The notes under the pieces were generated by a model. The model ran no database searches and had not been told where the DNA came from. It saw only the letters and a program-made list of their open reading frames with translations. Shown here one piece after another: positions 16,041 through 26,007 of a stretch of 64,000 nucleotides of DNA. Numbering within the stretch: position 1 is the stretch's first letter; the number at the start of each line of letters is the position of its first letter. The stretch comes from Sphingobacteriales bacterium. Its GTDB lineage: Bacteria; Bacteroidota; Bacteroidia; Chitinophagales; LD1. The position numbers and the translations under genes are program-made. The stretch covers positions 148,692 through 212,691 of the forward strand of contig JADFDM010000009.1 of assembly GCA_018262795.1 (NCBI GenBank). The letters are read 5' to 3'.

Positions 16041-18335
16041 ATGTCTTACTTAGAAGAATTGAATGATGCCCAGCGCGAAGCAGTGGTGAATTTTGAAGGC
16101 CCCACGATGATTGTAGCCGGCCCCGGCTCCGGAAAAACAAGAGTGCTCACCTATCGGATTGCGCATTTGCTAAAACAAGGAGCCGACCCCTTCGGAATAT
16201 TGGCACTTACCTTCACCAACAAGGCCTCTGAAGCCATGCGGCAGCGTATTGAAAAGATAGCCGGAACTAATGCCCGCAACCTTTACATGGGTACTTTTCA
16301 CTCTGTGTTTGCTCGCATTCTAAGGGTGGAAGCCACCCAAATAGGCTACCCCTCTAACTTTACTATTTACGATACCGAAGACTCCCGTTCGCTCATAAAA
16401 TCTATTATTAAGGAGCAGGGCTTGGACGATAAAATTTACAAACCCAATCAGGTGCAGTGGCGTATTTCTGCCGTTAAAAATGCGCTGATTACTCCACAGT
16501 TGTATGCCGAAGACCCCGAATTGCAGACGGAAGATAAAAACCAGCGGAGGCCGGCCACCGCTAAAATTTATCGCATGTATTGCGAGCGATGCTTTAAAAG
16601 CGGAGCGATGGATTTTGATGACTTGCTGCTGAACACCCATATCATCTTGGAAAAATTTCCGAATGTATTGTACAAGTATCAACACAAGTTTAAGTATGTG
16701 CTCATTGATGAGTTTCAGGATACCAACCACCTGCAATATGCTATCGTGAAAAAGATAGCGGACGTGTTTCAAAACATTACCGTGGTGGGCGATGATGCGC
16801 AGAGTATTTATGCTTTCCGGGGTGCTACCATTGACAACATCCTCAACTTTGAAAAAGATTATCCGGACTTGAAAGTGTATAAGCTGGAGCAGAATTACCG
16901 CTCTACCCAAAACATTGTGAAAGCCGCCAACGAACTGATTCACCGCAATCGCAATCAGTTGAAGAAAGAAATATGGACGCAAAACGACACCGGTGAGCAG
17001 ATTAAAATGGTGCGCACTCCCAGCGATAATGAGGAAGGCCGCTGGGTAGCCGATTCGATCATGGAGCTAAAGATGCGCGACCATCACATGAACAATGACT
17101 TTGCTATTCTGTACCGCACCAATGCTCAGAGCCGTGCCTTTGAGGAAGCTCTGCGCAGGCAGAATATCGCCTACAAGATTTATGGCGGCATGAGCTTTTA
17201 TCAACGCAGGGAAATCAAAGACCTGCTGGCGTATCTCAAACTAACCGTCAATCATCAGGATGAAGAAGCGCTAAAAAGAGTAATTAATTATCCGGCTCGC
17301 GGAATCGGGCAAACCAGTTTAGACAAGATCATTATCACCGCTGCCAATGAAGGTCGGCTAATATGGGAAGTGATGGATCAAATTCATCAGTACGATGTGC
17401 CCGCTCGCACCAAACACTCTATCGAGGAGTTTGTGATGATGATAAAGAGTTTTGCAGCGCAATCGGTAAAAATGAATGCTTATGATTTGGCGGCTCACAT
17501 TGGCAAAACTACCAAGTTGATCACGGAGTTGTATAACGATAAAACCGTAGAAGGTTTGGCGCGCTACGAAAACATTCAGGAATTGCTGAACTCTATCAAA
17601 GAATTTGTGGAAGATGATGAAGTGCCCGAAAATGTGGTTACCCCTGATGGGGAGTTGCTGCACACCGATAAATCGCTGGGCACTTTCCTACAGTCAGTGA
17701 CCCTGCTCACCGGAGATGAAAAGGATTCGGGAAATCAGGACACGGTAAAACTGATGACCATACACGCTGCCAAAGGATTAGAGTTTCCGGTAGTGTATGT
17801 GGTAGGCTTAGAAGAAAATCTTTTCCCCGGTCAGCAGTCGCTTTACAGCATGGAAGATTTGGAAGAAGAGCGAAGACTTTTCTATGTAGCCATTACTCGT
17901 GCTGAAAAAAGATTATTTCTCACTTATGCCAACACTCGTTACAAATACGGGCAGTTAAATTATTGCGACCCAAGTCGCTTTTTGCAGGAAATTCCGGAGG
18001 GCATCGTTTCTCATCACGGAGATTTGAAAAAAGCAAAAGTGATGCAACAACGCAACGCCAATGCGGGCGCTGCCAACCGCACTGCCTTTACCCGCACTGC
18101 ACCGCTTTCAAACAGCTCAGACCCCTCCGGCAGCAGTGAGCCTTTTATTGCCGATGATGCTACCGGATTGCAGGTGGGCATGGAGGTGATGCACGAAAAA
18201 TTTGGAGAAGGAAAGGTGATCGTGATTGAAGGGGCAGGCGCCAATAAAATTGCCGGAATTCAGTTTGCAGGCTACGGCATCAAAAAAATCATGCTCAAAT
18301 TTGCCAAACTGAAAATACTGAGCGGAGGAATGTAA
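16041..18335 (+). CDS. UvrD/PcrA-type ATP-dependent DNA helicase
   Basis: A 764-residue SF1A helicase. Motifs are LNDAQREAVVNFEGPTMIVAGPGSGKTR (Q motif and Walker A), FTNKASEAMRQRI (Ia), VLIDEFQDTN (II), VVGDDAQSIYAFRGA (III), KLEQNYRST (IV), VKLMTIHAAKGLEFPVV (V) and RLFYVAITRAEKRL (VI). The C-terminal 50 residues (GMEVMHEKFGEGKVIVIEG) form the Tudor-like tail of PcrA/UvrD that contacts RNA polymerase. It is a 3'-5' translocase for excision repair, replication restart and recombination control. It has a start-proximal -7-like box. Confidence 0.96.
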   Translation: MSYLEELNDAQREAVVNFEGPTMIVAGPGSGKTRVLTYRIAHLLKQGADPFGILALTFTNKASEAMRQRIEKIAGTNARNLYMGTFHSVFARILRVEATQIGYPSNFTIYDTEDSRSLIKSIIKEQGLDDKIYKPNQVQWRISAVKNALITPQLYAEDPELQTEDKNQRRPATAKIYRMYCERCFKSGAMDFDDLLLNTHIILEKFPNVLYKYQHKFKYVLIDEFQDTNHLQYAIVKKIADVFQNITVVGDDAQSIYAFRGATIDNILNFEKDYPDLKVYKLEQNYRSTQNIVKAANELIHRNRNQLKKEIWTQNDTGEQIKMVRTPSDNEEGRWVADSIMELKMRDHHMNNDFAILYRTNAQSRAFEEALRRQNIAYKIYGGMSFYQRREIKDLLAYLKLTVNHQDEEALKRVINYPARGIGQTSLDKIIITAANEGRLIWEVMDQIHQYDVPARTKHSIEEFVMMIKSFAAQSVKMNAYDLAAHIGKTTKLITELYNDKTVEGLARYENIQELLNSIKEFVEDDEVPENVVTPDGELLHTDKSLGTFLQSVTLLTGDEKDSGNQDTVKLMTIHAAKGLEFPVVYVVGLEENLFPGQQSLYSMEDLEEERRLFYVAITRAEKRLFLTYANTRYKYGQLNYCDPSRFLQEIPEGIVSHHGDLKKAKVMQQRNANAGAANRTAFTRTAPLSNSSDPSGSSEPFIADDATGLQVGMEVMHEKFGEGKVIVIEGAGANKIAGIQFAGYGIKKIMLKFAKLKILSGGM

Positions 18336-18506
18336 ACAGGGCAGGTTGGTGGTTTCCGAATTTATTCACACATTTACCGCGTCATACAGCCAGTTTGGTT
18401 TGACGGCATTAACCATCCTACCCGTTAACTTGCCTTCTAAACCTTCAAACAGGGCTTCGTCTTACAAAGTTTATCAAACTCGTTAATCATTTTATTAAAT
18501 ACCGTT

Positions 18507-19160
18507 ATGGAATACAATTCATCTAGAAACAAATTAGTGCTGAAAGAATATGGCCGCCATGTGCAGCGCATCGTTGAAAACTGCACTAAAGAAACCGACC
18601 GCGACAAACGCAATCAGTTTGCCAAAGAGATTATAGATTTAATGGGGCAGTTAAATCCCCATCTGCGCAATGTGGAGGACTTTAAGCACAAGCTCTGGGA
18701 TCATCTGTTTATTATGAGCGACTATAAGCTGGAGGTAGATTCTCCTTATCCGATTAAAAATCGCGAAGAAATTGAGAGAAAGCCCGATCGCTTGCCCTAT
18801 CCTCAATCGAGAATCAGATTTAAACACTACGGTAAAAATGTGGAGTCGTTAGTTGCTAAGGCGGTAACTACTGAAGACCCTGAAAAGCGCGAAGGCTTTA
18901 CTTCTTGTATCGGCAACTTTATGAAACTTGTTTACCAAAACTGGAGTAAAGAAAACGTGAATGACGAAGTGATAAAAAATGACATTCGCCTTTTATCCGC
19001 AGGTAAATTAGAAATTCCGGAGAATCATGATTTAGATGCGCTATCTCGCGCCAACAAATTCAAATCTAAATCAGAAACCGGTAGCAACGGAGCGCGAAAA
19101 GGCGGAGGAAAGAACCGAACAGGAGGTGGCCGGAATAAGAATTTCAAGAAGAGAAGATAA
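18507..19160 (+). CDS. DUF4290 domain protein
   Basis: 217 residues. Residues 1-185 match DUF4290 (YNSSRNKLVLKEYGRHVQRIVENC, LNPHLRNVEDFKHKLWDHLFIMSDY), an all-helical Bacteroidota family of unknown function and probably cytosolic. The tail (about 186-217) is Gly/Lys/Arg/Asn-rich (GARKGGGKNRTGGGRNKNFKKRR), an RGG-like basic segment suggesting binding to nucleic acid or ribosomes. It is monocistronic, 171 bp after the helicase. Confidence 0.88.
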   Translation: MEYNSSRNKLVLKEYGRHVQRIVENCTKETDRDKRNQFAKEIIDLMGQLNPHLRNVEDFKHKLWDHLFIMSDYKLEVDSPYPIKNREEIERKPDRLPYPQSRIRFKHYGKNVESLVAKAVTTEDPEKREGFTSCIGNFMKLVYQNWSKENVNDEVIKNDIRLLSAGKLEIPENHDLDALSRANKFKSKSETGSNGARKGGGKNRTGGGRNKNFKKRR

Positions 19161-19661
19161 ACTGAAAGGGTTAATGTCAATCTCTGTTTTTTACTCCTTT
19201 GCCGCTACAATAATTTCGTAGTCAAACGGTAAGCCCCGTTATTTTTCATTAAGAATTAGGCATAAGCAAGAACTTATCCTTTCAACGAATGAGATGGGAG
19301 GCTATCTTATTTCCCGGTAACTGAAGGCGTAACTTGAATGGACAGATGATGGCAGAATGCCTAAACGGAAATCTTACCCGCAGGATAACCTACTACTACC
19401 GGAAAATATTTCTTGGATAAGTTGCGCATAATGATTCTTTTATCGCGCAAAGGTGAGCCGGGAATTGCAGGTATGTAATATGAAGTTTATCTGATATTTA
19501 CAAACATTCCGCTTTACGCAGTATCTTCTTACCAAATTTCTCCGCCCCTTTAATTCGCAGCCAATATCACCTTTAGCGGGAATGGTTTTTTTAGTAAGAA
19601 AGGTTTTGAAAATGAGAGTAATTTCTATTTTTAGGTGTTCAATGAAGTTTAAATATCTACT
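19161..19661. other. Gene-free 500-bp stretch
   Basis: No coding frame, RNA gene, repeat or terminator could be supported here. The final 60 bp are AT-rich and presumably hold the promoter of the next gene. Confidence 0.5.
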
Positions 19662-20288
19662 ATGAAAAAAGCGATTCTACCAATTCTGTTTCTACTCATC
19701 ATCCATTTTGCCGGAGCGCAAAATGCGAAGGAAATTTTTACAGGACAGAGCATGGTTTGGTATGGCCTCGATTTCTCAAAAGCTCACCTCATAGGCGTAA
19801 CCGATGAAAAGCCTGAAGTGATAAAGAATGATTACTTAGAAAGTTGGAACCAACCGATGATTTACGAGCGCGACCGTTTTCCCTTGGCGAGCATTTTCCG
19901 CAAACCCACTGTTCGTTATAATCTGGATGTTGTGAAAGCCCGCAACAAAAGCGTGGCTACAAATGATTTGTTCGGTAAAGATGAATCTATTATCACCACG
20001 GCAACTATCGAAAACATGATTAGCCAATATCCGGTGGGAGCCGAAAAACAAGGGTTAGGAGTGGTGTTTGTGATTGAAAGTTTCAACAAGAAGAAAAAGG
20101 AAGCCTTTGCACATATCGTGTTTTTTGACATTGCTTCACACAAAGTACTTTTCGCCAAGCGGATGAGAGGAGAGCCGGGCGGAGGGGGATTAAAAAACTA
20201 CTGGGCCAATGCAATTGGCCAGATGATGGATCAGATTTCAAAAACGCTGTGGCCAATTTGGGAGAAAGAAGTGAATAGCAAAAACTAA
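19662..20288 (+). CDS. Secreted or periplasmic protein of unknown function
   Basis: 208 residues with a signal peptide (MKKAILPILFLLIIHFAGAQ) and a single compact domain after it. The sequence (IFTGQSMVWYGLDFSKAHLIG..., AFAHIVFFDIASHKVLFAKRMRGEPGG) resembles conserved hypothetical proteins of Bacteroidota. There is no lipobox, transmembrane segment or sorting domain, so it is probably periplasmic. It stands alone between two gene-poor gaps. Function unknown. Confidence 0.8.
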   Translation: MKKAILPILFLLIIHFAGAQNAKEIFTGQSMVWYGLDFSKAHLIGVTDEKPEVIKNDYLESWNQPMIYERDRFPLASIFRKPTVRYNLDVVKARNKSVATNDLFGKDESIITTATIENMISQYPVGAEKQGLGVVFVIESFNKKKKEAFAHIVFFDIASHKVLFAKRMRGEPGGGGLKNYWANAIGQMMDQISKTLWPIWEKEVNSKN

Positions 20289-20354
20289 TCTCATTGGACG
20301 TTCATTCCTCACAGTACTTGTTGTTATTTAATTAGAAAGGTTCGGGCTTTCCTC

Positions 20355-20362
20355 TAATTTCG
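20355..20362 (+). promoter_or_regulatory. -7-like box (TAATTTCG) of the serine dehydratase gene
   Basis: One mismatch to TAnnTTTG, 4 nt upstream of the ATG at 20367. Confidence 0.35.
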
Positions 20363-20366
20363 ATTC

Positions 20367-21788
20367 ATGGCGCTCAAAGAATCCTTAAGTGTTTTTGATA
20401 TTTTCAAAATAGGCATCGGCCCCTCCAGCTCTCATACTCTGGGGCCGTGGAGAGCCGCAGAACGGTTTTTGAAAGAAGCCGGTGAAAGTGTGAACCATAT
20501 TGTTTCTATCCGCATTCAACTCTATGGCTCCTTAGCTAAAACCGGCAAAGGACACGGCACCGATATAGCGGTGATGCTCGGCCTGCTGGGAGCAGACCCC
20601 GTTACCTTTGATACCAGCCGAATATATGCCACTATTCAACAAATAAAAGACGAGAAAAAAATAACGCTCACCGGTGGGTGCGAAATTAATTTCGACCCTA
20701 CTACGCAGATTGAATTTCTAAAGGCGGAGAGTTTGCCTTTTCATCCGAATGCGATGCGCATTTCTGCTGTGCTAAACGATGGACAAGAGATGGATTCCGT
20801 TTTTTATTCCGTAGGGGGAGGATTTGTGATAGAGGAAGGAGAAGCCACCGTGCAGAAAAAAATATCGTTGAAGTATGATGTAAGCGATGCGGACGAACTG
20901 ATGCAAAACTGTATGCGTGCCGGCTTGAGCATTTCACAATTAGTGCGCGAAAATGAAAAAGCTTGGCGCAGCGATGCCGATACGAGGGCCTCGTTGCTGA
21001 ATATTTGGCAGATCATGCAGGAAAGTATGTATCGCGGATGTCACCATTCAGGCATCTTGCCCGGAGGCTTAAATGTGGTGCGAAGAGCCGCGAATAGCAA
21101 TCGAAAACTGCTCAAGAACTACACTGAAAATAGTTTAGAAGAATGGAAGGACGCGATCCGAAAATCAGATCATTCCTTTAGCAATACCATGAATTGGATT
21201 AGCTGCTTTGCTTTAGCGGTGAATGAAGAAAATGCCGCATTCGGCAGAGTAGTTACAGCTCCTACCAACGGAGCCGCTGGGGTGATACCGGCTGTGTTGA
21301 TGTACTATCATTTATTTTGCAATGGAAAGGGAGAAGAAGATACCATTCGCTTTCTGTTGACCGCTTCTGAAATAGGTGCCATCTTCAAAAAAGGCTCTAC
21401 TATTTCAGCAGCGATGGGCGGATGCCAGGCAGAGATAGGTGTATCCAGTGCCATGGCAGCCGCAGCTCTCACCGAAGTAATGGGCGGCACGCCTTCGCAG
21501 GCTTTGCAAGCAGCAGAGATAGCGATGGAACATCATCTGGGAATGACTTGCGACCCCATCGGTGGGCTGGTACAGATTCCCTGCATTGAACGGAATACCA
21601 TGGGAGCCATCAAAGCAATTACTGCCTCGCAACTCGCTTTGCAAGGCGATGCCGATTTGATGAAAGTAACACTGGATACCGTGATTAAAACCATGTGGGA
21701 AACAGCCGTTGATATGAGCAGTAAGTACAAAGAAACAGCCGAAGGCGGCTTGGCCTCCAACATTCCATTGAACCTGCCCGAATGTTGA
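20367..21788 (+). CDS. sdaA: L-serine ammonia-lyase, iron-sulfur dependent, single chain
   Basis: 473 residues. It deaminates L-serine to pyruvate and ammonia using a [4Fe-4S] cluster. The N-terminal beta domain starts [20 protein letters not shown], followed by the catalytic domain with [18 protein letters not shown]. Three cysteines, in [16 protein letters not shown] and IPCIERN, are spaced C-x41-C-x10-C, the pattern of the cluster ligands in type 2 serine dehydratases. With serA nearby the window encodes both synthesis and breakdown of serine. It is monocistronic with a start-proximal -7-like box. Confidence 0.96.
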   Translation: MALKESLSVFDIFKIGIGPSSSHTLGPWRAAERFLKEAGESVNHIVSIRIQLYGSLAKTGKGHGTDIAVMLGLLGADPVTFDTSRIYATIQQIKDEKKITLTGGCEINFDPTTQIEFLKAESLPFHPNAMRISAVLNDGQEMDSVFYSVGGGFVIEEGEATVQKKISLKYDVSDADELMQNCMRAGLSISQLVRENEKAWRSDADTRASLLNIWQIMQESMYRGCHHSGILPGGLNVVRRAANSNRKLLKNYTENSLEEWKDAIRKSDHSFSNTMNWISCFALAVNEENAAFGRVVTAPTNGAAGVIPAVLMYYHLFCNGKGEEDTIRFLLTASEIGAIFKKGSTISAAMGGCQAEIGVSSAMAAAALTEVMGGTPSQALQAAEIAMEHHLGMTCDPIGGLVQIPCIERNTMGAIKAITASQLALQGDADLMKVTLDTVIKTMWETAVDMSSKYKETAEGGLASNIPLNLPEC

Positions 21789-21864
21789 ATCAAAATATTT
21801 CAGGGGAAGAGAGATTTGGTTTCCTTCCCGACTTCTTGTTATGTTTATGACTTAAATTATTCCG

Positions 21865-22851
21865 ATGCCTAAGATGGACACCGACCTTACTCGCCTTTTG
21901 AATATTGACTATCCGATTATCATGGCTCCTATGTTTTTAGTGAGCAATACAAAGATGGTGATCGAAGCCTGTAAAGCCGGTATCACCGGTGCTATCCCTG
22001 CCTTGAATTATCGCACCGATGCCGATTTTAGAAAAGCATTAGACGAAATAAAATCAGCTACCGACAAACCTTTCGGCATTAACTTGATTACCAACAAATC
22101 CAATATTCGGTTACACGAGCAACTTCAAACTTGTCTCGATTACAAAGTGGGGTTCATCATCACTTCGCTCGGCTCTCCCGAAAGCACTATCAAAGCCTGC
22201 AAGCCGCTTGGCATAAAAGTGTTTTGCGATGTTATAGACTTAAACTACGCAAAGAAAGTGGAACCGATGGGCCCCGATGCCCTCATAGCCGTGAACAATG
22301 AAGCCGGTGGCCATGCCGGCAAGTTATCGCCCCGCGATTTGATTACCACCTTAAAAAAGCATTGTCAACTACCCATTATTTCAGCCGGTGGAGTGGGCAA
22401 TGGAGAGCAACTGAAAAAGATGCTCGATTATGGCGCTTGTGGCGTTTCTATCGGCAGCCCTTTTATTGCATCCGATGAGTCACCGGTGTCAGACGATTAT
22501 AAAATGGCTTGTGTCAATTTTAAAGCTGATGATATTGTGATGACTACCCGGCTGTCGGGCACTCCCTGCACCATCATCAATACGGATTATGTGAAGAAGA
22601 TTGGCACCGAGCAGAATTTTGTAGAGAAATTTCTGAACAGCAATAAGCGAATAAAGAAGTGGACCAAGATGATTACTTACTACAAAGGAATGAAGGCATT
22701 GGAGAAGGCTGCCTTTAGCGCTACTTACCAAACCATGTGGTGTGCCGGCCCTTCTATTGAGTATGTGCATTCCATCCGCCCGGTTAAAAAAATTGTAGAA
22801 GAACTAATCGGGCAATATCAAGAAAAAGTTGCCGTTGAGAGTGTAGCTTAA
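21865..22851 (+). CDS. Second nitronate monooxygenase-like FMN protein
   Basis: 328 residues, a TIM-barrel flavoprotein of the nitronate monooxygenase/FabK group: IDYPIIMAPMFLVSN at the N-terminus, NNEAGGHAG with the expected active-site His, and ISAGGVGNGEQLKKMLDYGACGVSIGSPFIA for phosphate binding. It is clearly distinct from the paralogue at 7156-8115. The C-terminal 60 residues (WTKMITYYKGMKALEKAAF...) are Lys-rich and helical. The substrate is unknown. It is followed 23 nt later by a small lipoprotein gene. Confidence 0.85.
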   Translation: MPKMDTDLTRLLNIDYPIIMAPMFLVSNTKMVIEACKAGITGAIPALNYRTDADFRKALDEIKSATDKPFGINLITNKSNIRLHEQLQTCLDYKVGFIITSLGSPESTIKACKPLGIKVFCDVIDLNYAKKVEPMGPDALIAVNNEAGGHAGKLSPRDLITTLKKHCQLPIISAGGVGNGEQLKKMLDYGACGVSIGSPFIASDESPVSDDYKMACVNFKADDIVMTTRLSGTPCTIINTDYVKKIGTEQNFVEKFLNSNKRIKKWTKMITYYKGMKALEKAAFSATYQTMWCAGPSIEYVHSIRPVKKIVEELIGQYQEKVAVESVA

Positions 22852-22874
22852 TTGTGATTTAAGAAAACAGAGGT

Positions 22875-23345
22875 ATGAATACGATTAAAACATGTTTGTT
22901 AGTGCTGATTTTTGGAGGAGTGTTGGCCGGTGCTGCTTCCTGCAAAAAAATACAAGAAGATACTTTTATCAAAGGCTTGTGGCGCATCAATACGCTGAAC
23001 TTCGGCTCCTTGCCCGATAACCAAATGGCTGTTCATTTTCCCGGCTTTGTCACCGGGAATAGTTGTTGCACTTATAAAATGGATTTTCAAGCAGATAATG
23101 TAGTATTTGGTTACTACATCCAAAACGACAGCTTTAAATCGGTGGTCATCGGTAATTGGAAACTGATTAAGTACAATCAGATTTATCTTCAGATAGACAG
23201 CTTCGCAGACGGTATTTTCGACATTCAGAAATCAACCGTAAAGATTTATAAACTCACCTCCGATCATAACCACATCAAGTATTACGATGGCATTGACCCT
23301 TCGATGGACACTACCTCTACCAAAATCGAGATAGAGCGGATTTGA
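22875..23345 (+). CDS. Small lipoprotein of unknown function
   Basis: 156 residues with a type II signal peptide: hydrophobic segment, then AGAASCKK with the lipidated Cys at 23. The mature part (GLWRINTLNFGSLPDNQ..., CCTYKMDFQADNVVFGYY, VIGNWKLIKYNQIYLQIDSF) resembles lipocalin-like Bacteroidota lipoproteins that begin with a G-x-W motif, but this is only a resemblance. It probably sits in the outer membrane. It may be co-transcribed with the upstream flavoprotein gene. Confidence 0.8.
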   Translation: MNTIKTCLLVLIFGGVLAGAASCKKIQEDTFIKGLWRINTLNFGSLPDNQMAVHFPGFVTGNSCCTYKMDFQADNVVFGYYIQNDSFKSVVIGNWKLIKYNQIYLQIDSFADGIFDIQKSTVKIYKLTSDHNHIKYYDGIDPSMDTTSTKIEIERI

Positions 23346-23631
23346 AGTAGAAACTGAGAGTGGTAGGACGATTATTTCACGCAAAGCCTCGAAGAGATTT
23401 TAGAGATTGTTTACTACTCAATGAATCCTTGTTTTAATCAAGGCTTCATTAAAGTTTATCAGCAAACCCGGTTTTATGCCAGTCAATTTCAGGTAAGTTA
23501 GGGTATTCCTGAAATATTGAACCCTATACTACGAGTAGGTTTGCTATTGAAAGGTGGAAAGAAAAAGCCCCAAAATGCAGCCGAAGCATACAATTTTGAG
23601 GTAATCAAATATATGTGCAAATGTACCCTAA
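23346..23631. other. Gene-free stretch before the transposase remnant
   Basis: No gene could be supported. Part of it may be the non-coding end of the decayed insertion sequence, but no terminal inverted repeat was recognised. Confidence 0.4.
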
Positions 23632-24402
23632 ACTTTTTTTGAGCTAAATCCAACGCTGCTTCATCAACGATTTTTATCCACCGATGTGGGATAAAAGTAT
23701 CAGGCCATTCCATGGGAAGTGTTGTCGAAATCTATTCCTCCACCTGCGCATAAAAAAAATGGATGGGGATGCAAACCTTGGTTGGAGGTGTCGGAAGGAA
23801 TAGGGTTGATGTTTCTAAAACACTACTTGCCACTCAGCGATGCCAAACTGATAGAGCGCATCAATACCGATTGGAGCTTGCAATACTTCTTCGGTATTCA
23901 GTTGAAGGTGGGAGAAATTATTCGCGATAAAAATTTGCCAAGTGCCTGGCGTTGTTATCTTGGAAAGTATCTGGATATACTGTTGTGGCAGAAAGCGCTG
24001 GCAAAGAAGTGGAAAACTCACATGGAGCAAACACAAACTTCCTCGCAAGATGCCACTTGTTATGAAAGTAGAATTGCCCATCCCACTGATGTGAAATTGA
24101 TTTGACAATCCTGCCAAGAGGGATATGAACGGATTCAAACCATTCTGAAAAAGCATCATCAGCGCAAGAGCAGAGCCAATCATCAACTCCGTAAAGTAGA
24201 ATTTTTATCATATCAGAAATCAAAGAAGAAAACTCGCAAGGCAGAAAAGAAACTACGCAAGAGATTGATGAAATATCTATTGCGGCTGATTCAACATCAC
24301 CACCCCCTTTGCACTCGGCACAAAATCATTTTATCCCACGGGAAAAGCAAACGATTGCTCGTTATCGGTAAAGTATAAGAGCAACAACAGAAGGAAATTT
24401 AA
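23632..24402 (+). pseudogene. Decayed insertion-sequence transposase
   Basis: A single frame carries a transposase-like sequence interrupted by in-frame stops at 23692 (TAA), 24103 (TGA) and 24376 (TAA), ending at 24400. Between stops it reads FFELNPTLLHQRFLSTDVG, YQAIPWEVLSKSIP, GIGLMFLKHYLPLSDAKLIERINTDWSLQYFFGIQL (DUF772-type N-terminal domain), THMEQTQTSSQDATCYESRIAHPTDVKLI, and LSYQKSKKKTRKAEKKLRKRL. The TGA stands where related transposases have Trp (LLWES). The catalytic C-terminal part is missing. Dead IS5/IS1182-like element; the family name is approximate. Confidence 0.8.
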
Positions 24403-24445
24403 GTAGTCTGTTCGCAGGAATTTTTTATCTGTTTTCGCAGTTCTA

Positions 24446-24994
24446 TTACTGCACTCCCAGCTCCGGGTGCCTACCTTTAATAGGCCGGTAGAAATTCATT
24501 ATCTCCTCCAAGTCCTTTTCGTAATTACCGGTGGGGTAAAAGGTAGGCCCAATCCCCACTTTCTTATTCTCGAAATCTATGTAGCACATCACAATGGGCA
24601 CCTTGGCTCCTAAAGCGATATAGTAAAATCCCTTTCTCCATTTAGGCACATACTGCCGCGTGCCTTCGGGCGATAGGGCCAGAATAAAGTGCTCGCTTTT
24701 GTTAAACATTTTTACTACTTGATCTACTACGTGATGCGAGCTGGAGCGGTTGACGGGAATACCTCCCAAGCCATACAACAATCGCTTAAAAGGAAAGCGG
24801 AAGATTTCCTCTTTGCCCAAAAATTTCAACTCCAAATCGTAGATATATTTTCCTAACACCCCCACCACGAAATCCCATCCGCTGGTATGCGGCCCGGCTA
24901 TGGCCACAAATTTTTTAATCGGTGGAATTTTCCCTTCTGTTTTCCAGCCAAAAAGCCAAAAGATAAATCGGGCGAGAGTTTGCATCATTCGCAT
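24446..24994 (-). CDS. Lysophospholipid acyltransferase family protein
   Basis: 182 residues, related to 1-acyl-glycerol-3-phosphate acyltransferases (PlsC). The catalytic H-x4-D is H36-TSGW-D41, followed by GGIPVNRSSSHHVVDQ and the substrate-binding SPEGTR. It is shorter than classical PlsC, as in the subgroup with PHTSGWD. An N-terminal hydrophobic segment (LARFIFWLFGW) could anchor it to the inner membrane. The acyl acceptor is unknown. It lies 15 nt downstream of fmt on the same strand and is probably co-transcribed. Confidence 0.88.
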   Translation of the reverse strand: MRMMQTLARFIFWLFGWKTEGKIPPIKKFVAIAGPHTSGWDFVVGVLGKYIYDLELKFLGKEEIFRFPFKRLLYGLGGIPVNRSSSHHVVDQVVKMFNKSEHFILALSPEGTRQYVPKWRKGFYYIALGAKVPIVMCYIDFENKKVGIGPTFYPTGNYEKDLEEIMNFYRPIKGRHPELGVQ

Positions 24995-25009
24995 CTAAAG
25001 TACGAATAA

Positions 25010-25945
25010 CTATACGTTTACATCAATTTTGTTTCCCCGAAGAAATTCCTCGATGCTCATCTTCTTTTTCCCCTCCAACTGACATTCTTTCACTTCTATG
25101 TATCCATCAGCGCAAGCAAATTGAAGAAACGTTTTTCCATCAGAGCGGTAGCCCCCTGGTTTTGCAGTTCTGTCAATCATAGAAGTTACTTTTTCGGCTT
25201 TGTAAATTTTAAAAACCTTGTTGTTGAAAGTAGTAAAGGCCGCAGGGTAGGGGCTAAGGCCGCGAATGAGATTATAAGTATTTTCTGTGCTGTCGTCCCA
25301 GTTTATTTTACAGTCTTGCTTAAATATTTTCGGAGCCGTTTTTAAAGTGCCTGCGTGTTCTTGCGGAATTTGCGGATAATCTCCGGCAGCAATGGCATTC
25401 ACCGTTTTGTGCAACACCTTTGCTCCGAGGCGCATCAATTCTAAATAAAGTTCACCGGCTGTTTCATCTTCGCGGATGGGAGTTTTTTCGCTGAAAATTA
25501 TTTTACCCGTATCAATTTCTTGTTGAATGAAAAAGGTGGTAACTCCCGTTTCTTTTTCCCCATTCATGATCGCGCGGTGAATGGGTGCGGCACCGCGGTA
25601 CTGTGGTAGCAAAGAGGCGTGAAGATTAATAGTGCCCAAGGGCGGCATACTCCACACCACTTCGGGCAACATGCGAAAAGCCACTACCACAAACAAATCG
25701 GCATGAAGCGATTTTAATGCTTCGTGAAAGTCGAGGCTTTTTAGTTTTTCGGGCTGTAGAATAGGAAGTCCGCTCGCTTGAGCAAACTGCTTCACTTCGC
25801 TTTCGCCTACTTGCATGCCGCGCCCCGCAGGTTTATCTGAAGCGGTAACTACCCCTACTACTTCGTGCTCAGAGTTCAGCAGCGTTTCCAACATCGGCAC
25901 TGCAAACTCTGGGGTTCCCATGAAAACAATCCGCAGTTTTTTCAT
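25010..25945 (-). CDS. fmt: Methionyl-tRNA formyltransferase
   Basis: 311 residues. It formylates initiator Met-tRNA with 10-formyl-THF. Signatures: FMGTPEFAVPMLETLL at the N-terminus, NLHASLLPQYRGAAPIHRAI (formyl-THF site with SLLPxYRG), and a C-terminal OB-like domain. A perfect TAGGTTTG -7 box lies 5 nt upstream of the ATG. It pairs functionally with def (37458-38015), which removes the formyl group. Confidence 0.97.
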   Translation of the reverse strand: MKKLRIVFMGTPEFAVPMLETLLNSEHEVVGVVTASDKPAGRGMQVGESEVKQFAQASGLPILQPEKLKSLDFHEALKSLHADLFVVVAFRMLPEVVWSMPPLGTINLHASLLPQYRGAAPIHRAIMNGEKETGVTTFFIQQEIDTGKIIFSEKTPIREDETAGELYLELMRLGAKVLHKTVNAIAAGDYPQIPQEHAGTLKTAPKIFKQDCKINWDDSTENTYNLIRGLSPYPAAFTTFNNKVFKIYKAEKVTSMIDRTAKPGGYRSDGKTFLQFACADGYIEVKECQLEGKKKMSIEEFLRGNKIDVNV

Positions 25946-25950
25946 AGCGT

Positions 25951-25958
25951 CAAACCTA
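25951..25958 (-). promoter_or_regulatory. -7 promoter box (TAGGTTTG) of fmt
   Basis: Exact TAnnTTTG on the minus strand, only 5 nt before the start codon, so the transcript would be leaderless or nearly so. Confidence 0.45.
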
Positions 25959-26007
25959 ATGAAATAATAAGACAGGTAAAGGTGGAGGAGAGAGGAGGAG
26001 GGGTGAG

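Noticed and set aside
16320..16982. 220-codon frame antisense to the UvrD-type helicase gene
   Set aside because: It lies wholly inside a well-supported gene, shows no recognisable domain and reads as the reverse of helicase codons.
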